Of a stretch of 64,000 bases of DNA, positions 20,600 to 31,500 are shown piece by piece. Source of the DNA: Bimastos eiseni. Lineage: Eukaryota > Annelida > Clitellata > Crassiclitellata > Lumbricidae. Each line of letters begins with the position of its first letter. Within the stretch, counting starts at the first letter, position 1. The stretch lies in the NCBI GenBank assembly GCA_959347315.1, contig OY365819.1, forward strand, positions 24,463,495-24,527,494, written 5' to 3'. Made by a program: the position numbers and the translations under genes. The notes below the pieces were generated by a model. That model saw nothing but the letters and a program-made list of their open reading frames with translations. It had not been told where the DNA came from and did no database searches.

Positions 20600-21387
20600 A
20601 TGGAAGTCAAAGATTTATCGTGGAACGACGTGTTATCTAAGAGATTCAATAACCTTCTTTTACCTAGAAGTATAAGAGGGTTAATCGTAGGAAAATCTGG
20701 ATGCGGTAAGAAGACTCTATTGTTCTAAGACCTGGATGGTTAGACTACGATAATCTGTAGATATACGGAAGATCTCTCTTTCAACCAGAGTATAAAATAC
20801 TTAAGCAATCATTTGAAGAAAAAATACCGAAAGAATTCATCATCGGGCTATTCTGGTGCCAAGACAAGATCGTGAGAGAAAACGTACCTCCGGCCTTAGT
20901 AGTTGAGGCAATGGCTAAACACTTGTATAAAAAATCTGATGTCTGCTGTAAGTTTTTTGAATCATCAGAAGATGTGCCAGATCCGAGAGACTTGAACCGT
21001 GACAAGAAAAACTTGATGATTTTCGATGATTTACAGTTAGAAATACAAAACAAAAGTGAGACCTACTACATCCGAAAAAGGCATAGCAACGTTGACTGCT
21101 TCTACCGCGCTCAAAATTATTTCAAACTACCAAGACAGACAATCAGAGAAAAAGCAAACTTTATCAGCTTGTTTCCTCAAGACCAGAAAAACAATAATCA
21201 CATTTATCACGATCACGTAAGTACAGACATGCCTAAGGATGAGTTTAAGAAACTATGTGAAACAGCCTGGAAGCAACCTCATGGATTTGTAGTGATTGAT
21301 CAGACTAGTAATAAGAATAACGGCAAGCATAGATGCGGTTTTGTGAATTCTACATTCCATTTAAAAAAATCTCTTTTATTTATAAAA
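20600..21387 (+). pseudogene. Polinton packaging ATPase (A32/FtsK-like), broken
   Basis: Genome-packaging P-loop ATPase that drives DNA into the capsid. The start ATG at 20600 lies in ATATTTAAAATGG. The N-terminus leads to LIVGKSGCGKK, a Walker A in which the final Thr/Ser is Lys. A stop or frameshift follows almost at once (about 20728). The rest is open from about 20872: Walker B in LMIFDDLQ, then RHSNVDCFYRAQNYFKLPRQ, NNHIYHDHVSTDM and HGFVVIDQTS near the C-terminus. The normal stop is missing, so the frame runs straight into the minor capsid protein. Both the Walker A change and the frameshift indicate inactivity. Confidence 0.9.
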
Positions 21388-22225
21388 ATGGAATCGCTTT
21401 TACAAAACATTGTAGTCAACACCGAAAGGATCGCTCGTTACACAGAGCCAAAGTCATCGTTTTACATATTATTGAGTGAAACGAGTTCGCGAATAAGGAC
21501 CCGATTCACTCCGTTGATTCAGTTCGATAAAGATAAAAAGTACGAAATGGCTCTTGTCAATCTGGAAACATATTTTTCGTTCCCAAACATCAATGAGACT
21601 AACAACAACTTTTGGTATTCGCCGAATGACGGAGATATGTGGGTTACTACAACCATCCCCGAAAGCTGCTATGAAATTACAGATATTAACGAATACGTCC
21701 AGAGAATAATGAAAGACAACGAGCATTATGATATGGTTAACGAATACAATATTAAGATAGAAGCAAACAGCAATACGTTGAAGACTGTTGTACATATAGC
21801 GGAGAATTACATGGTTGATTTTTGGGCGTTGAACTCTATCGGAAAAGCCTTCGGTTTCGAGAGAAGGCGTTATTCAGCGGGTTACCAGGAATCGGAGAAC
21901 ATAGTGGACATAATGAGTGTTAGTAATCTGAGGGTAACGAGCGATATTATCGTAGCATTTTATAAAAACGCAACGAATGATAACATTGTAAGTTAACCAT
22001 TATGGAATTCCCAACTTAACTGGATTAAGAAGCAATAACATTATTTATTCCTTTTGCCAAATATAGGGCCTGGGTACAAGATTATCGAAACGCCTAGGAA
22101 TTTGATATATCTTCCAATCTACGATTTCGATAATGGAAACGTCTCTCACCGATCAAAATGGTCAGCTAATTGATCTACGAGGCATTATCGATATGGTCTC
22201 ATATAAGAGAGGCTTAAAAAAATTT
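21388..22225 (+). pseudogene. Polinton minor capsid (penton-like, single jelly-roll) protein, broken
   Basis: The vertex protein of the predicted icosahedral capsid. Start ATG at 21388 in TTTATAAAAATGG, in frame with the ATPase. Visible features are FTPLIQFDKDKKYEMALVNL, ETYFSFPNI, NNNFWYSPN, IPESCYEITDINEYVQRI and a C-terminal ESENIVDIMSVSNLRV. The main frame stops at 21996. Sequence typical of this family continues with GPGYKIIETPRNLIYLPI (about 22067-22120) and, after another shift, SLTDQNGQLIDLRG (about 22145-22185). So at least two lesions split the C-terminal third. Assignment rests on position between ATPase and MCP and on the family-typical motifs. Confidence 0.82.
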
Positions 22226-22235
22226 TATATATAAA

Positions 22236-22784
22236 ATGAGTCGATACACGAATGTTAAATTTAATATTTCGGAAGGATAAATAGACAAAATCAAAAGATC
22301 GCTACAGGCAGGAACCGGTGTTAGCATTGGATTAAAGCATAGCGATTTAAATGGGGACCACGTTTTAGCTCTTACCCAAGAACAGGTCAATAAGTTAACC
22401 AAAGCGTATCAGGGAGGAACTGGCGCGATAATAAAAATGAGTAAAACGCAGCTAATCCATAACGCCAAAGTTATGCTATCGAGCGTGTTACTGAGCTTAG
22501 CAACGGGCGCATTAACAGGAATAGGTGCTGCTACTGAATCAAAGGTTATTGATAAAATAAGCGGATTGGGTGGTGCTATATATCTCAATAGTCGAGGTAA
22601 AAACTATAAGAAAGTGCAACAAGGCGAGGGTCTTTACCTGAAGCCATGGCAAGGTTCTGGATTAAACGATGTAGGAGAAGGGCTTTATCTGAAAACGGGT
22701 TCAGGATTCATAAACGGTGAAGGACCTATCCTTGGACCAGATTCGCCGTTCAAGAACATCCCACTTCTCGGATTGTTACTTTAA
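22236..22784 (+). pseudogene. Polinton small structural/core-like protein with Gly-rich tail, one stop
   Basis: Starts at ATG 22236 in TATATATAAAATGAG. A single TAA at about codon 15 interrupts an otherwise open frame of about 180 codons. It contains LQAGTGVSIGLKHSDLNGDH, a paired similar segment YQGGTGAIIKMSKTQL, a hydrophobic region LSLATGALTGIGAATES, and repeated GEGLYLK modules ending PFKNIPLLGLLL. The duplicated GTG..I..K module and repeated GEGLYLK suggest a virion protein, analogous in position to PX/PV proteins of Polintons. The function is not known to me. Confidence 0.7.
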
Positions 22785-22805
22785 AAAAATAATATAGTAT
22801 ATAAA

Positions 22806-23034
22806 ATGTATCATCATCCGATTCACAAAATGGGGTGGTAGAAACCCAAAATTCAAAAATCTACGAGAACACAACCGAGATCCGTCACGTGGAAGGCGTG
22901 TGAAGGTTATGTGGGATGTTAAGTATAGACTTCAAAGACAAAGGGGTGGTTTAAGATGGGAGTTTTTTGCTCAATCTACAATAACTATTAATTCTCATGA
23001 GACGGTTGTTTTACCGTTAGGCTTAGGTGTCTGA
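22806..23034 (+). pseudogene. Small basic Polinton protein, frameshifted
   Basis: ATG at 22806 under AGTATATAAAATG. After eleven codons a UAG and a shift interrupt it. The shifted frame continues with KFKNLREHNRDPSRGRRVKV and YRLQRQRGGLRW, and ends GLGV before TGA at 23032-23034. The Arg/Lys-rich composition would suit a DNA-condensing core protein, but this is inference. The next small ORF starts immediately at 23035. Confidence 0.55.
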
Positions 23035-23181
23035 ATGACGAAAGGATCGTGTAAAGTTTCGCTCCATCCGGAATTTATAGAAGCGGGTTGCCGCCTGCTA
23101 AACGATACCGTTACAGGAGTTACGGAAGAAATTTTACTCGATATTAAGAATTTTATAGATCTTGGAACTGTCACCCCATAA
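23035..23181 (+). CDS. Small Polinton ORF (48 codons) of unknown function
   Basis: Opens with MTKGSCKVSLHPEFIEAG one base after the previous stop and ends TVTP before TAA. In-frame coding-like sequence continues a little beyond the stop (KEIRYVLWI), so the ancestral protein was probably longer. Acidic and amphipathic, no recognised domain. Confidence 0.5.
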   Translation: MTKGSCKVSLHPEFIEAGCRLLNDTVTGVTEEILLDIKNFIDLGTVTP

Positions 23182-23229
23182 ACGAAGGAGATTCGATATG
23201 TTTTGTGGATTACCGCGTCAACGAATAAT

Positions 23230-23308
23230 ACCTGAATTCCATTTTTAAAATATTCTTCGATAATATAAAACTTGAATTCCATTTTATAATATTCTTCGAT
23301 ATTATAAA
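23230..23308 (+). repeat. Duplicated promoter-start segment
   Basis: AATTCCATTTTTAAAATATTCTTCGATAATATAAAAC is followed by a second similar copy that ends in ATTATAAAATGG at the next gene. The first copy has lost its ATG. This is a ~48-bp tandem duplication. Confidence 0.65.
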
Positions 23309-23845
23309 ATGGAATTGCATAAAGCAGGCACCTATCGCTTTCAGAAAATATCTTAAATTCAACAGGAAATCTTACGAGAACATGAAAAGAGAGAAATAAT
23401 CTGTAAAAAATATCAAAAGAGTGTTAAAGTAGTCGAAGCGTTTGGTGATCTGTTAACCCTTACATCTTAAGGACTCGCCGCATTAGGCGTAACTTTTCTA
23501 AGTACCGTCGTAGCCGCACCAGCCGCTACCGTTGTGGTATCTTTACCAGCTGGAGCTGGAGCATTGTGTTTGATATCTGCCCAAGTCCGCCGACTTCTAT
23601 CGATGCAGCAAGAAAAACATGCAAAGATCAGAACTATAGGTGAATAGAAACTCAATTCAATCAGCGACCTTGTTTCAAAAGCGTTAGATGGTTATAATAT
23701 CTCAGACTCGGAATATTCTGTTATTCTAAGTGAATTCGAGAAATTTAACGAGATGAAGGAAGAAGTTAGAAGTAAAACCAATGCCAACATAGATGAAGCA
23801 ACAAAACAATCGTTCCTTAGGCAAAACGAATTGAATACAAAGTGA
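23309..23845 (+). pseudogene. Polinton membrane-segment protein of unknown function, broken
   Basis: ATG at 23309 in TATTATAAAATGG. The frame has TAA codons near 23354 and 23466 and a later shift. It has an N-terminal charged helix (QEILREHEKREIICKKY), one long hydrophobic segment (LAALGVTFLSTVVAAPAA, then VVVSLPAGAGALC) that could be one or two membrane helices, and a charged C-terminal tail (ILSEFEKFNEMKEEVRSK). This layout is frequent in invertebrate Polintons between the small core-like genes and the MCP. No enzymatic motif is visible. Confidence 0.6.
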
Positions 23846-23940
23846 ACGTAAATTTACGTTTTACATTTTACGTTTAAATATCATGTTTTTACATTTAAAT
23901 ATTATGTCTTTTCGTTTAAATATTATGTTCCCAAGTTAAA

Positions 23941-24831
23941 AATGTTGTTTCTAAAAATTCAAGACCCAGTCAAACATTATTGTATCGTTGAGAACGTTCT
24001 CAAGACGAAACAAAATATTAGACAAGACTTGTTATCCGAGAAAATCGGGGACATTGGGCTTCAGCGAGAATTGACAAAGGCGTACAAACCGATAATCGAC
24101 TCGCAGTCTGCAATATCTAAAGAATTAGGAACTTTAAGAGAGAACTCTATGACAATAACTGCCACGCTTTGAGCATTGCCAGCATCGATATCGACATCGT
24201 TGAAAGCGATTCAATTCCCACAATATCCATCGATAAATGTGTTTGAGGATGATCCCGTTCCAGATATTAGAATTTTGGGGATAGGTGATATAGCAATGAA
24301 ATATTTAAAAGAATACGCTACAAACAAGAAGTCGACGGATGCGACCTTCGAATATACTCTAAAGATGGTCAATTACACATCGGGGACAGCCCAATCACGA
24401 TCGAAGGTGATGATATAACTATCGGATATGTTACCTATAAGGGAACTCCGGGACTTTGGGAGTTATTGACAAGGGCAAAACCAGACAAGACGATATACGA
24501 CATAAACGAACTCAAAGACTTGAGTGAGATTTTGACTGTGACAAACGCAATCCGTCAACCTGAGAATCTGAACAAGCCCAAGTCGTTTAGAAGCGAGAAA
24601 TATAGGGAAATCATTAAGCCGATATGGGAAGGGAGGTTCTCAACGGGTGAAGGAGTCGTAGTTCTCCCACAAGATCCTAATGTGCTAGTTTATTTGTTAA
24701 CTCTTCGATTCGCTAGCTTCAAAGCGGGAAATACAGGATTAAGAAACGAGATAGTCGGTATCTGCGACGAGTTACTTCGACAAAATGCGATAGATGTGAT
24801 AAAGAATAAAAAATTAATGATACAATTATAA
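23941..24831 (+). pseudogene. DUF8207-like Polinton protein, broken
   Basis: ATG at 23941 below AAGTTAAA. The first segment (LSEKIGDIGLQRELTKAYKP) ends at TGA 24169-24172. A second follows with a VFEDDPVPDIRILG segment. A shifted third part carries GTPGLWELLTRAKPDKTIYD and a C-terminal IRQPENLNKPKSFRSEKY. The GTPGLWELL...P...Y....L signature is that of the DUF8207-type domain found in Polinton-like proteins. Its job is unknown, and the position next to the MCP suggests a virion or assembly role. The C-terminus at 24829-24831 is one base from the next start. Confidence 0.6.
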
Positions 24832-24832
24832 A

Positions 24833-25302
24833 ATGATTGTCGTAACTAAGAGAAGATTTAGTAAAAGATATGACGTAGGAGGCTCCGGAATATTTTATAA
24901 GGTATCAGGATTTTTCAAAAGAATGTTATCCTCGGATGCGGCAAGACAGGTAGCAACAACCGCATTAAGTGCTGAGAAAGACGCTGCAACGGAGATTGTA
25001 AAAAGGACATAGATGTTGGTAAGACCGTTACTATCAATGCTGGAAAGCGATTGGTGGATAAAGCGGCTGAAAAGATGTTTAATCCACCGCAATCTGACGT
25101 ACTCAGCCAACAGAGCAAGGACGCGTTAAAGGGCTTAATATACCCCAACGGAAATACGGCACTTAGTCGAGGTAGCGAGGAAATGTTAAAGGGTTTAATA
25201 TCTCCCCATGAAAATACGAATATAAATAATTTACTATCCGGTAACGGTGGCGCCGTGTCGATCCAAGATCTGGTGCGCGGATCTGGAATGAAGTTGGCTT
25301 AA
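24833..25302 (+). pseudogene. Small Polinton structural protein (pVI/core-like), frameshifted
   Basis: ATG at 24833 in CAATTATAAAATGA. It begins VVTKRRFSKRYDVGGSGIF, has an amphipathic FYKVSGFFKRMLSSDAARQV helix, stops in a shifted frame near 25012, and continues DVGKTVTINAGKRLVDKAAE and paired LKGLI(Y/S)P repeats to GSGMKLA at 25302. A basic Gly-rich N-terminus plus amphipathic helices suits a capsid-interior protein. No specific function is proven. Confidence 0.6.
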
Positions 25303-25327
25303 AATATTATATTGCTATATTTAAAAA

Positions 25328-26350
25328 ATGCAGTCGGATATTCTAAGATTTACTGAAACTACTATAATAGATGAGGCGGTCGAGAGCTACGAATGGCACG
25401 AGTATGAACCAGTGGCGGGGGCGAATCTTCACAGCTCGCGTGAACATCGAACTTCAAGATCTTTTCAGCCATCCAGCTGAGTCATACCTGCTTTTCGAAG
25501 GCAGACTGACTAAAGCGGATGGAGCCTTTTACGTCGATGCCGCTGATGTAGCTTTAGTGAACAACTAACTCATGCACCTCTTTAGTCAAATTTCGTATTC
25601 CCTATCGAATCAAGAGATTGAAAGCGTGTTTCATCCGGGACAATCCACAACTATGCTAGGGTTGCTGAAATATCCCAACGGCTTTGCTCTGGCTCAAGGA
25701 CTTAACCAATTATGGACTAAAGATATAGCCGCGACTGCTGTTAGAGCCGACAACTCTAGTTTCGCGATAAGGCCGGCGTATCTCATTCAGAAACCAACTG
25801 CAAAGGGCACATTTAGTTTCATAGTACCTCTGAAGCACATTTTTGGATTCTATGAGGATAACGATAAGATAGTCTACGGCATGAAGCATACTTTAACTCT
25901 CGTTTGCAAAGCCGACAACGATGCTATATTTAGGGACGCCGCAGCAGTGGCTGGTAAAGACGACATCCGTAAAATTTCGTGGTTTATGCCGCATGTGATT
26001 CCGTCCGACATGGAAAGTACAAAACCATCGAATCAAGGCAACGTTACCAGTAGCCTACCGAGCTCATCTTTGCGATACCGTAGCGGTTACTCAATCTACC
26101 ACATTCAGTTGGCGACTTAGCGTAAAGACATCACTGGAAAAACCGAGGTATATTATCGTTGGATTTCAAACGAATCGAAGCGCCAATCAACAAGCTAATC
26201 CATCAATTTTCGATCATTGCGATATTAAGAACATGCATGCGATGATGAACCAAGCAAGATACCCAGCCGTCGATTACAACCTTATCATTCCCGAATCGTC
26301 AATTTTCGAGAGCTTATAGAGACGCCGCGATCTTTGGCGAAAAATTCTAT
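25328..26350 (+). pseudogene. Polinton major capsid protein (double jelly-roll), broken and 3'-truncated
   Basis: ATG at 25328 in TATATTTAAAAAATGC. Segments in three frames show SYEWHEYEPVAGANL, then VNIELQDLFSHPAESYLLFE, SQISYSLSNQEIESVFHPGQ, MLGLLKYPNGFALAQGLNQL, FIVPLKHIFGF, ISWFMPHVIPSDM and FEKFYGMDQLVTQSNI-type sequence at the end. These are hallmark stretches of the double jelly-roll hexon-like protein of Polintons. Only about 340 codons remain, against roughly 450-650 in the family, and the frame then passes into an HTH-like tail of another gene. So the C-terminus appears deleted. At least four frameshifts are present. Confidence 0.88.
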
Positions 26351-26586
26351 GGAATGGATCAGCTCGTGACTCAGAGCAACATTACGCCGGATTTGATTAC
26401 AAAGTACGAGCATCTAAAAACGATTCGAAATGATCCCACAGAGATTTTCGATACCGAAACGAACGAAACAGTCGTCTACCCATCGTTGTATAAGGCGAGC
26501 ATGGCGTTAGAAATCGGCGCGAATGCGATACGTCGTTCCAACGGTTAAGTATGGAGACATAGATATGAGATTAAGATGTTGACATA
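26351..26586 (+). pseudogene. NUMOD1/HTH-like C-terminal tail of a Polinton protein
   Basis: After the truncated MCP the frame reads TKYEHLKTIRNDPTEIFDTE, then TVVYPSLYKASMALEIGANA and IRRSNG. The pattern (aromatic/Pro-Ser-L..A...L.I....I.R) is that of a NUMOD1-type helix-turn-helix DNA-binding module. A TAA at 26546-26548 interrupts it, and VWRHRYEIKMLT follows to TAA at 26584-26586. The N-terminal part is gone, so its original partner domain is unknown. Possibly a DNA-binding regulatory protein. Confidence 0.55.
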
Positions 26587-26612
26587 AAGTTTCATCATTG
26601 CTAATAAATAAA

Positions 26613-26912
26613 ATGGGAACTTGTAAATTTATAGATATCGAAACTTTGGAAGAAGACGTAGTTTACACAGTTAAAACAAAGCAATATCTGTACGGTACAG
26701 TAGGTTATTTCTACCTGATTACGGTATTTTCCCCGGATGAGACGGAATATTACATGAGCGTATTCGAGGTGCCATTGCTCGACAAGTTGCAAACGAATAA
26801 AGAGAACAAGACATTTACTTTTAAAAACACGAGGATAGAAATAAAACCGCGTAACAGCACGTCGTATATCGTGGTATCTGGAGATAACGAAGTTGTTGAT
26901 CTTATAGATTAG
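26613..26912 (+). CDS. Intact 99-aa Polinton ORF of unknown function
   Basis: ATG at 26613 in AATAAATAAAATGG, no stop until 26912. Begins MGTCKFIDIETLEEDVVYTV and ends DNEVVDLID. Strand-like alternation with many aromatic and Thr residues suggests a small all-beta protein, but no domain is recognised. It is the last + gene before the convergent palindrome, and its TAG overlaps the palindrome's edge. It is the only uninterrupted gene of this size in the element. Confidence 0.6.
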   Translation: MGTCKFIDIETLEEDVVYTVKTKQYLYGTVGYFYLITVFSPDETEYYMSVFEVPLLDKLQTNKENKTFTFKNTRIEIKPRNSTSYIVVSGDNEVVDLID

Positions 26913-26938
26913 ATTTTCAATGTTTCTCATTGAAAATC
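26912..26938. terminator. Palindrome between the two convergent Polinton gene blocks
   Basis: Perfect 11-bp arms (GATTTTCAATG and CATTGAAAATC) with a 5-nt TTTCT loop. It lies exactly between the stop of the last + gene and the stop of the minus fibre gene (26948). The position suggests a bidirectional transcript 3' end element. This is inferred from position and symmetry. Confidence 0.55.
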
Positions 26939-26947
26939 ATAGCGAAT

Positions 26948-28103
26948 TTAATCATCATACACGAATAACTGCATCCCGCTTAATCCTGGCTTCCCCGGTT
27001 CAGCCTGGAGGCAATCTAACTTATAGGTCTGATATTTTCCAACTGAATCGATTAAGAATTCTTGGTAAATATTTCCTAAATAAGTGTTATTAGGCGACGT
27101 GTAAATAATAACCTCTTGTCCTTCATAATTGTATGCGATTATTCTCCACTCGGCAATCCTTTCGGTGTTTTTTCAATCCCCCTCAAGCCGATCTTCCAGA
27201 TTCTTATTGCTGTTGGGCACTCGATAGATATCCACGTTTCCATGGTTGCGCTAACCTCAGACACCCATTCTCCTTCATCTTTGAATGCATGAAAAGCTTT
27301 GTTATGCGGAGATGAAGCACTGGCGTTCGCTTGAAAACCGTAATTACTAATGTTCGAAGTTAACCTCGGCACGTAACCGACGTTACATTTTCTTCCTTGT
27401 GTGATACCAGGCAGCGTTGGTTTCCACTGTAGCATCTCCAATACGCGTAATTAGACGAAGCGGGAAATGTAAACTCATTCATAACTCCAAATTGGAGGAC
27501 ATCCGTTTGAAAGGTTGGAATATCTGTAAATACTATTTCATCGTTACTAGCCTGGAGTTTCCAACTAGTAACATAATCGCCATCAGAACTACCAGCGATG
27601 AGGTAGAATCCCGACATTGATAGAGTAATGTGGTACTTCATCTGTATCCAAACATTTGCGGTTGTTTCGGAGACCCAAATGTCGGGGTAGTGAAAAGCGT
27701 TTCGAAAAGCCCTCCACGGACTGAATTCATGACTGTGTACACTGCGAAAACTGCTGGTACTAGCTTCGTAAGTTAAACCGTTTATTATCGTTGTATCAGA
27801 AGTCATGGTTGGAGCCGCTGTCACGAAGGCTCTCAGGTAATTGCTGGCAGAATTATTCGTTATCGCTTGGTTGACTAAGGCTTCGACTTGTCCAAAGCTC
27901 GCAGCCTGAGTGGCTAAGACTGGTGGATGAATGTCAGTCGGTAAACCTTTTATCAAGTGACCATTCATTTCCAAATCGCCGACCATATCGTTCGTTCCAT
28001 CTCTTTTTAGAAATGTATTACTCGCTTGAGATAGAGTAACGCCTACAAAAACTATTCTCTGAGTTGATCCAGTATCGGTTCGTCCAAATTTATCAATAGA
28101 CAT
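26948..28103 (-). pseudogene. Polinton fibre-like protein with discoidin-like modules, broken
   Basis: The minus ATG at 28103 lies under TATATATAAAGATG. The N-terminal half reads IVFVGVTLSQASNTFLKRDG, NGHLIKGLP and a repetitive attachment-like segment. Two modules follow that resemble galactose-binding/discoidin (F5/8C-like) domains: the first with FSPWRAFRNAFHYPDIWVS and WKLQASND, the second with HNKAFHAFKDEGEWVSEVS and WRIIAYNYEGQEVIIY. It ends GLSGMQLFVYDD at TAA 26948-26950. A shift near 27400 separates the modules. By position and layout this is the receptor-binding appendage of the predicted virion, but the ligand is unknown. Confidence 0.65.
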
Positions 28104-28126
28104 CTTTATATATATATATATATTAT

Positions 28127-28551
28127 TTAATACACTTCGTTTACGACATCTTGAAATTTACAACCATCGTTGATCGTCTTCTTCAATACATACAAACATA
28201 AATGGCCGCAATACACTTCACCGTTAGGTTGTATTCGTTCGCTGTTGCAAGACAGCGGTCTTTGTAGATAGTTTTTCAACTCCTTAGGTGGAGGTAGTCC
28301 ATGACTGTCGAAATAAATCTTATCATTAGCACGCTTGATCCAACACGTCCAATGCGTTCCTTTACCGTTAGAATCATCGAAATTAAGGATTCCACATTCG
28401 TTCGCTCTCGGCCCTTCGGCAACTCGTCTCTTAGAAAAACTAATCTGAAATTATTTATATTTAGTTTCCTCGCCGTTTCGATTAGATCAACGTTCGACAG
28501 AGCAATATTAGGTAGCGTTTCGCCTTCGACATCGATTTGTTTAACACTCAT
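28127..28551 (-). pseudogene. Polinton adenovirus-type cysteine protease, frameshifted
   Basis: Maturation protease (Ulp1/adenain fold) that cleaves virion precursors. ATG at 28551 in TAATATAAAATGAG, two bases after the polymerase stop. The first frame ends after about 75 codons. The rest, in a shifted frame, shows the catalytic His in GTHWTCWIK, an acidic YFDSHG and the nucleophile in CGHLCLYVLKK, ending VVNEVY at TAA 28127-28129. All three active-site features survive, and the lesions are frameshifts between about 28340 and 28460. The length is typical of Polinton PRO. Confidence 0.88.
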
Positions 28552-28552
28552 T

Positions 28553-31500
28553 TTATATTAGAGAATAATGTCCACATGCTAAAGTGTGAATACCATCTTG
28601 CTGAATCACTCGTTTATCATCTTTCGCTGAGAGCGCTACCTTGTTGACTTCTTCGGTGTAGACATCGTCAAGATGCGATCGAATGACATTCATCTTTCTC
28701 GATTGTTCTCTCTTGGTGAACAAACAGTCTTTGTAACCTTCGCGAGTGATTGATTTCTTATCGACATTCGTCCTGACACCTTTACATTTCTTGTGGTCTA
28801 CTCCAGCCATCTTGTACGAATACAGTTGCGATCTTAAACTTACAAACTCTTCGATCTGTTTACCAGCTGCTTCATCTTTGAACATGCCAATGACCTTTTT
28901 ATTGATGCCAGTTTCTATACCAGAGGGATGGTCTTTAGGATAGTCGCTAGTGTCGAACCTACATCTAATGTCGGGTGCTATATCGGCGTAGAAGTCTTAA
29001 TTTGATAGGCTACAGAATCCGTATCTGTAAAAAGTAACTTTGCTCTCTCTTCAAACCTTTTCTTGATGTAATAAAAATGAAAATCGTACATTATAGTTTT
29101 ACTCAAGTCTAAAATACACATACCACGAAATATAGGCTTGTTGTAACATAGCTTCGTCCGTTTCATGTGCATGGTGATGAGATTTTCATCAAACATAGTT
29201 CGAGTGTCGTAACTCGTTCTCGCTGCTAGCTTAATAGCTTCCTTCTCACTACACGCCAATTTTATGTCTACACGATTCTCAATATTCTGAGACGTCTTGC
29301 CAAACACACTATGGTTCATTAGTTTGAAAAATTCTTTTTCGAAATCGTTGGTAGATCTGGTCCTCCGATTAGTATTTAGATATATATACTTTTTCAACCA
29401 AGCACTTTCTTCAAATTTAATTCGGCGATGAATTTTCATTATCTTCAAACCCAAACTTTCATACTGCTTTAAATTTTTGTAATGGACTATATACTTTACT
29501 TTATTACACAAGTTTGGAATGAGTTTTGACACATCCGATTCTTTGGCTTTAACACTCTCTGGAGGAAGAGGATAGTCGTTGTGAAGATCGTGCAATTCTC
29601 TAGGATATTCCAAATCGACTTATAATATACATGGTGAAGATCTCCAATCGTTTAGCTCATCGTTACCTATCCACTGGAACCCATGAGTTGGTAGATTCTT
29701 ATGCATTGCCCATCCGTACAGGTTGTTAGCGTCTAAACAGGTTATAAATTTTGAAGGCTTGCTATCGTCAAACGCTTCTCCCATATACTTATTGTTAGCC
29801 TGTCCATAACGGTGCGAAATGGTGCTAACACCTCCCCGTATCCCATGCTTAACCATTAGTATCATATCATAGTCCTGAACAACTCCAACTTTACTCCTTT
29901 CAACTTCAATGCAGCGTCCCAAGCAAGACCTGGCGAAGTATAATATCAGGCGGGATCTAGGCCATTGTTCTCACTGCATGCATCTCTAAAATTCTCAAAT
30001 ACATCAGCAAGCAAACATCAGTCACATTATATAAATCGTGCTATTCTCTCAACGTCTTGAATCCGAATTCTTTCCATATTATCTGTGCATAGTTATAGTC
30101 TTCGTCACTAATATCTGAGTCGTTAAGTGTTGAATAGAATGCTGACTTTGCTGGTAGTTCTGTTTCGTTCAGTCGCTCGACGGAATCAACATAATCGTAA
30201 GGATATAATCCTTTTCTAAGCAAGAGATCGAGCTGACTACCAGAATAGTGTTTGCTTATATTCTTACACTGATCTTTGCTCAGGTTCTTCGATAAAGCGT
30301 CGAGACTCGATGCCATGAATCTAAAACTATCGATGAAACGTAATTCTCGCTTGACAGTTGTTAACTTATTTTCTTCATCTATAAAATTATCAACTACGAC
30401 TTCTCTACTGAAAGAGATGTCCTTTTCTTCGTTGCTAGGAATGCAATTAATCTTTTCGTTATCATCACATCATAATTTCTTTACGAATAGATGACTGTCG
30501 TAACCGGATAGATTATGGAACAATACTGGGAAAAACTTGGGAACTATATAATTTAGATTACTCTTCTTATGAGTGGCGACTCTATATTTTCCAGTTAAAT
30601 GTCAATGGTCTCTAACTCGATCTTTACCCAGTTCGCCTTCTTATATGTGACAAACGATAGCGGAATCGAATAGCGCCTGTTCTTTCTTGCAAAATATCAT
30701 TTTCTTAGGAAATTTAAATCGATCATAGATATCTTTTTTATTCTCTATAAGAGTATCTATGAATATCTGTGCTACAACATCGGCTTCGCTCTTTTCTGTG
30801 AACGTCACAGGAGCTTGCGAATATAGATCATCATCAAAACATTTTATATAATAGCAGAAAGAACATGGAACTTGTTTTTGATATCTGTTGGTGTAAGACA
30901 TTTTGGGACTGGTTGACAGGTGTCTATAGGTTTAATGAAAGATTCAAAATCGGCGTACACGACAAAGGGAACTCTCATCTTTCGATAATAATTTTTAAAA
31001 CTCAACATAGTTCCTGGTTCTGCAAGTTCTACCTTTTGAGCAGTGTGTTGGGAACAGTACTCGGTATGTTTATTTAATGGCTCTATATTTCTATATCCTA
31101 TCAAACATCTTTTACAATAATGCATCGAATTGTATGAGTTTTCTGTGTGAACCGCCATCAATCTGTTAAAGTTCTTTATCCAACAATAATGCTTCTTTTC
31201 TCCATCAGAAATGAGTAATAGATCTTGACTGATATCGCTCTGGTGCCTCGATAAACATAGTGGGAATAAGTAAACATCTTTCTCGTGACCGAAAACATTA
31301 ATACTAATATTATTATTTCTCTCAAACTTACTTATAATGTTAGCATCCGCTGCGACTGGGAATTCAATGCTGGACCAATCAAGTTCCTCAGATTGTTTTA
31401 TTAATTCTTTCGTTATGCTTTCCGAATGTTCGTCAACAGGGTTTAAGGCTCTCGTTACACACCACTTGAAGCAATCTTCGTCTTCGTTCTTCATATTAAT

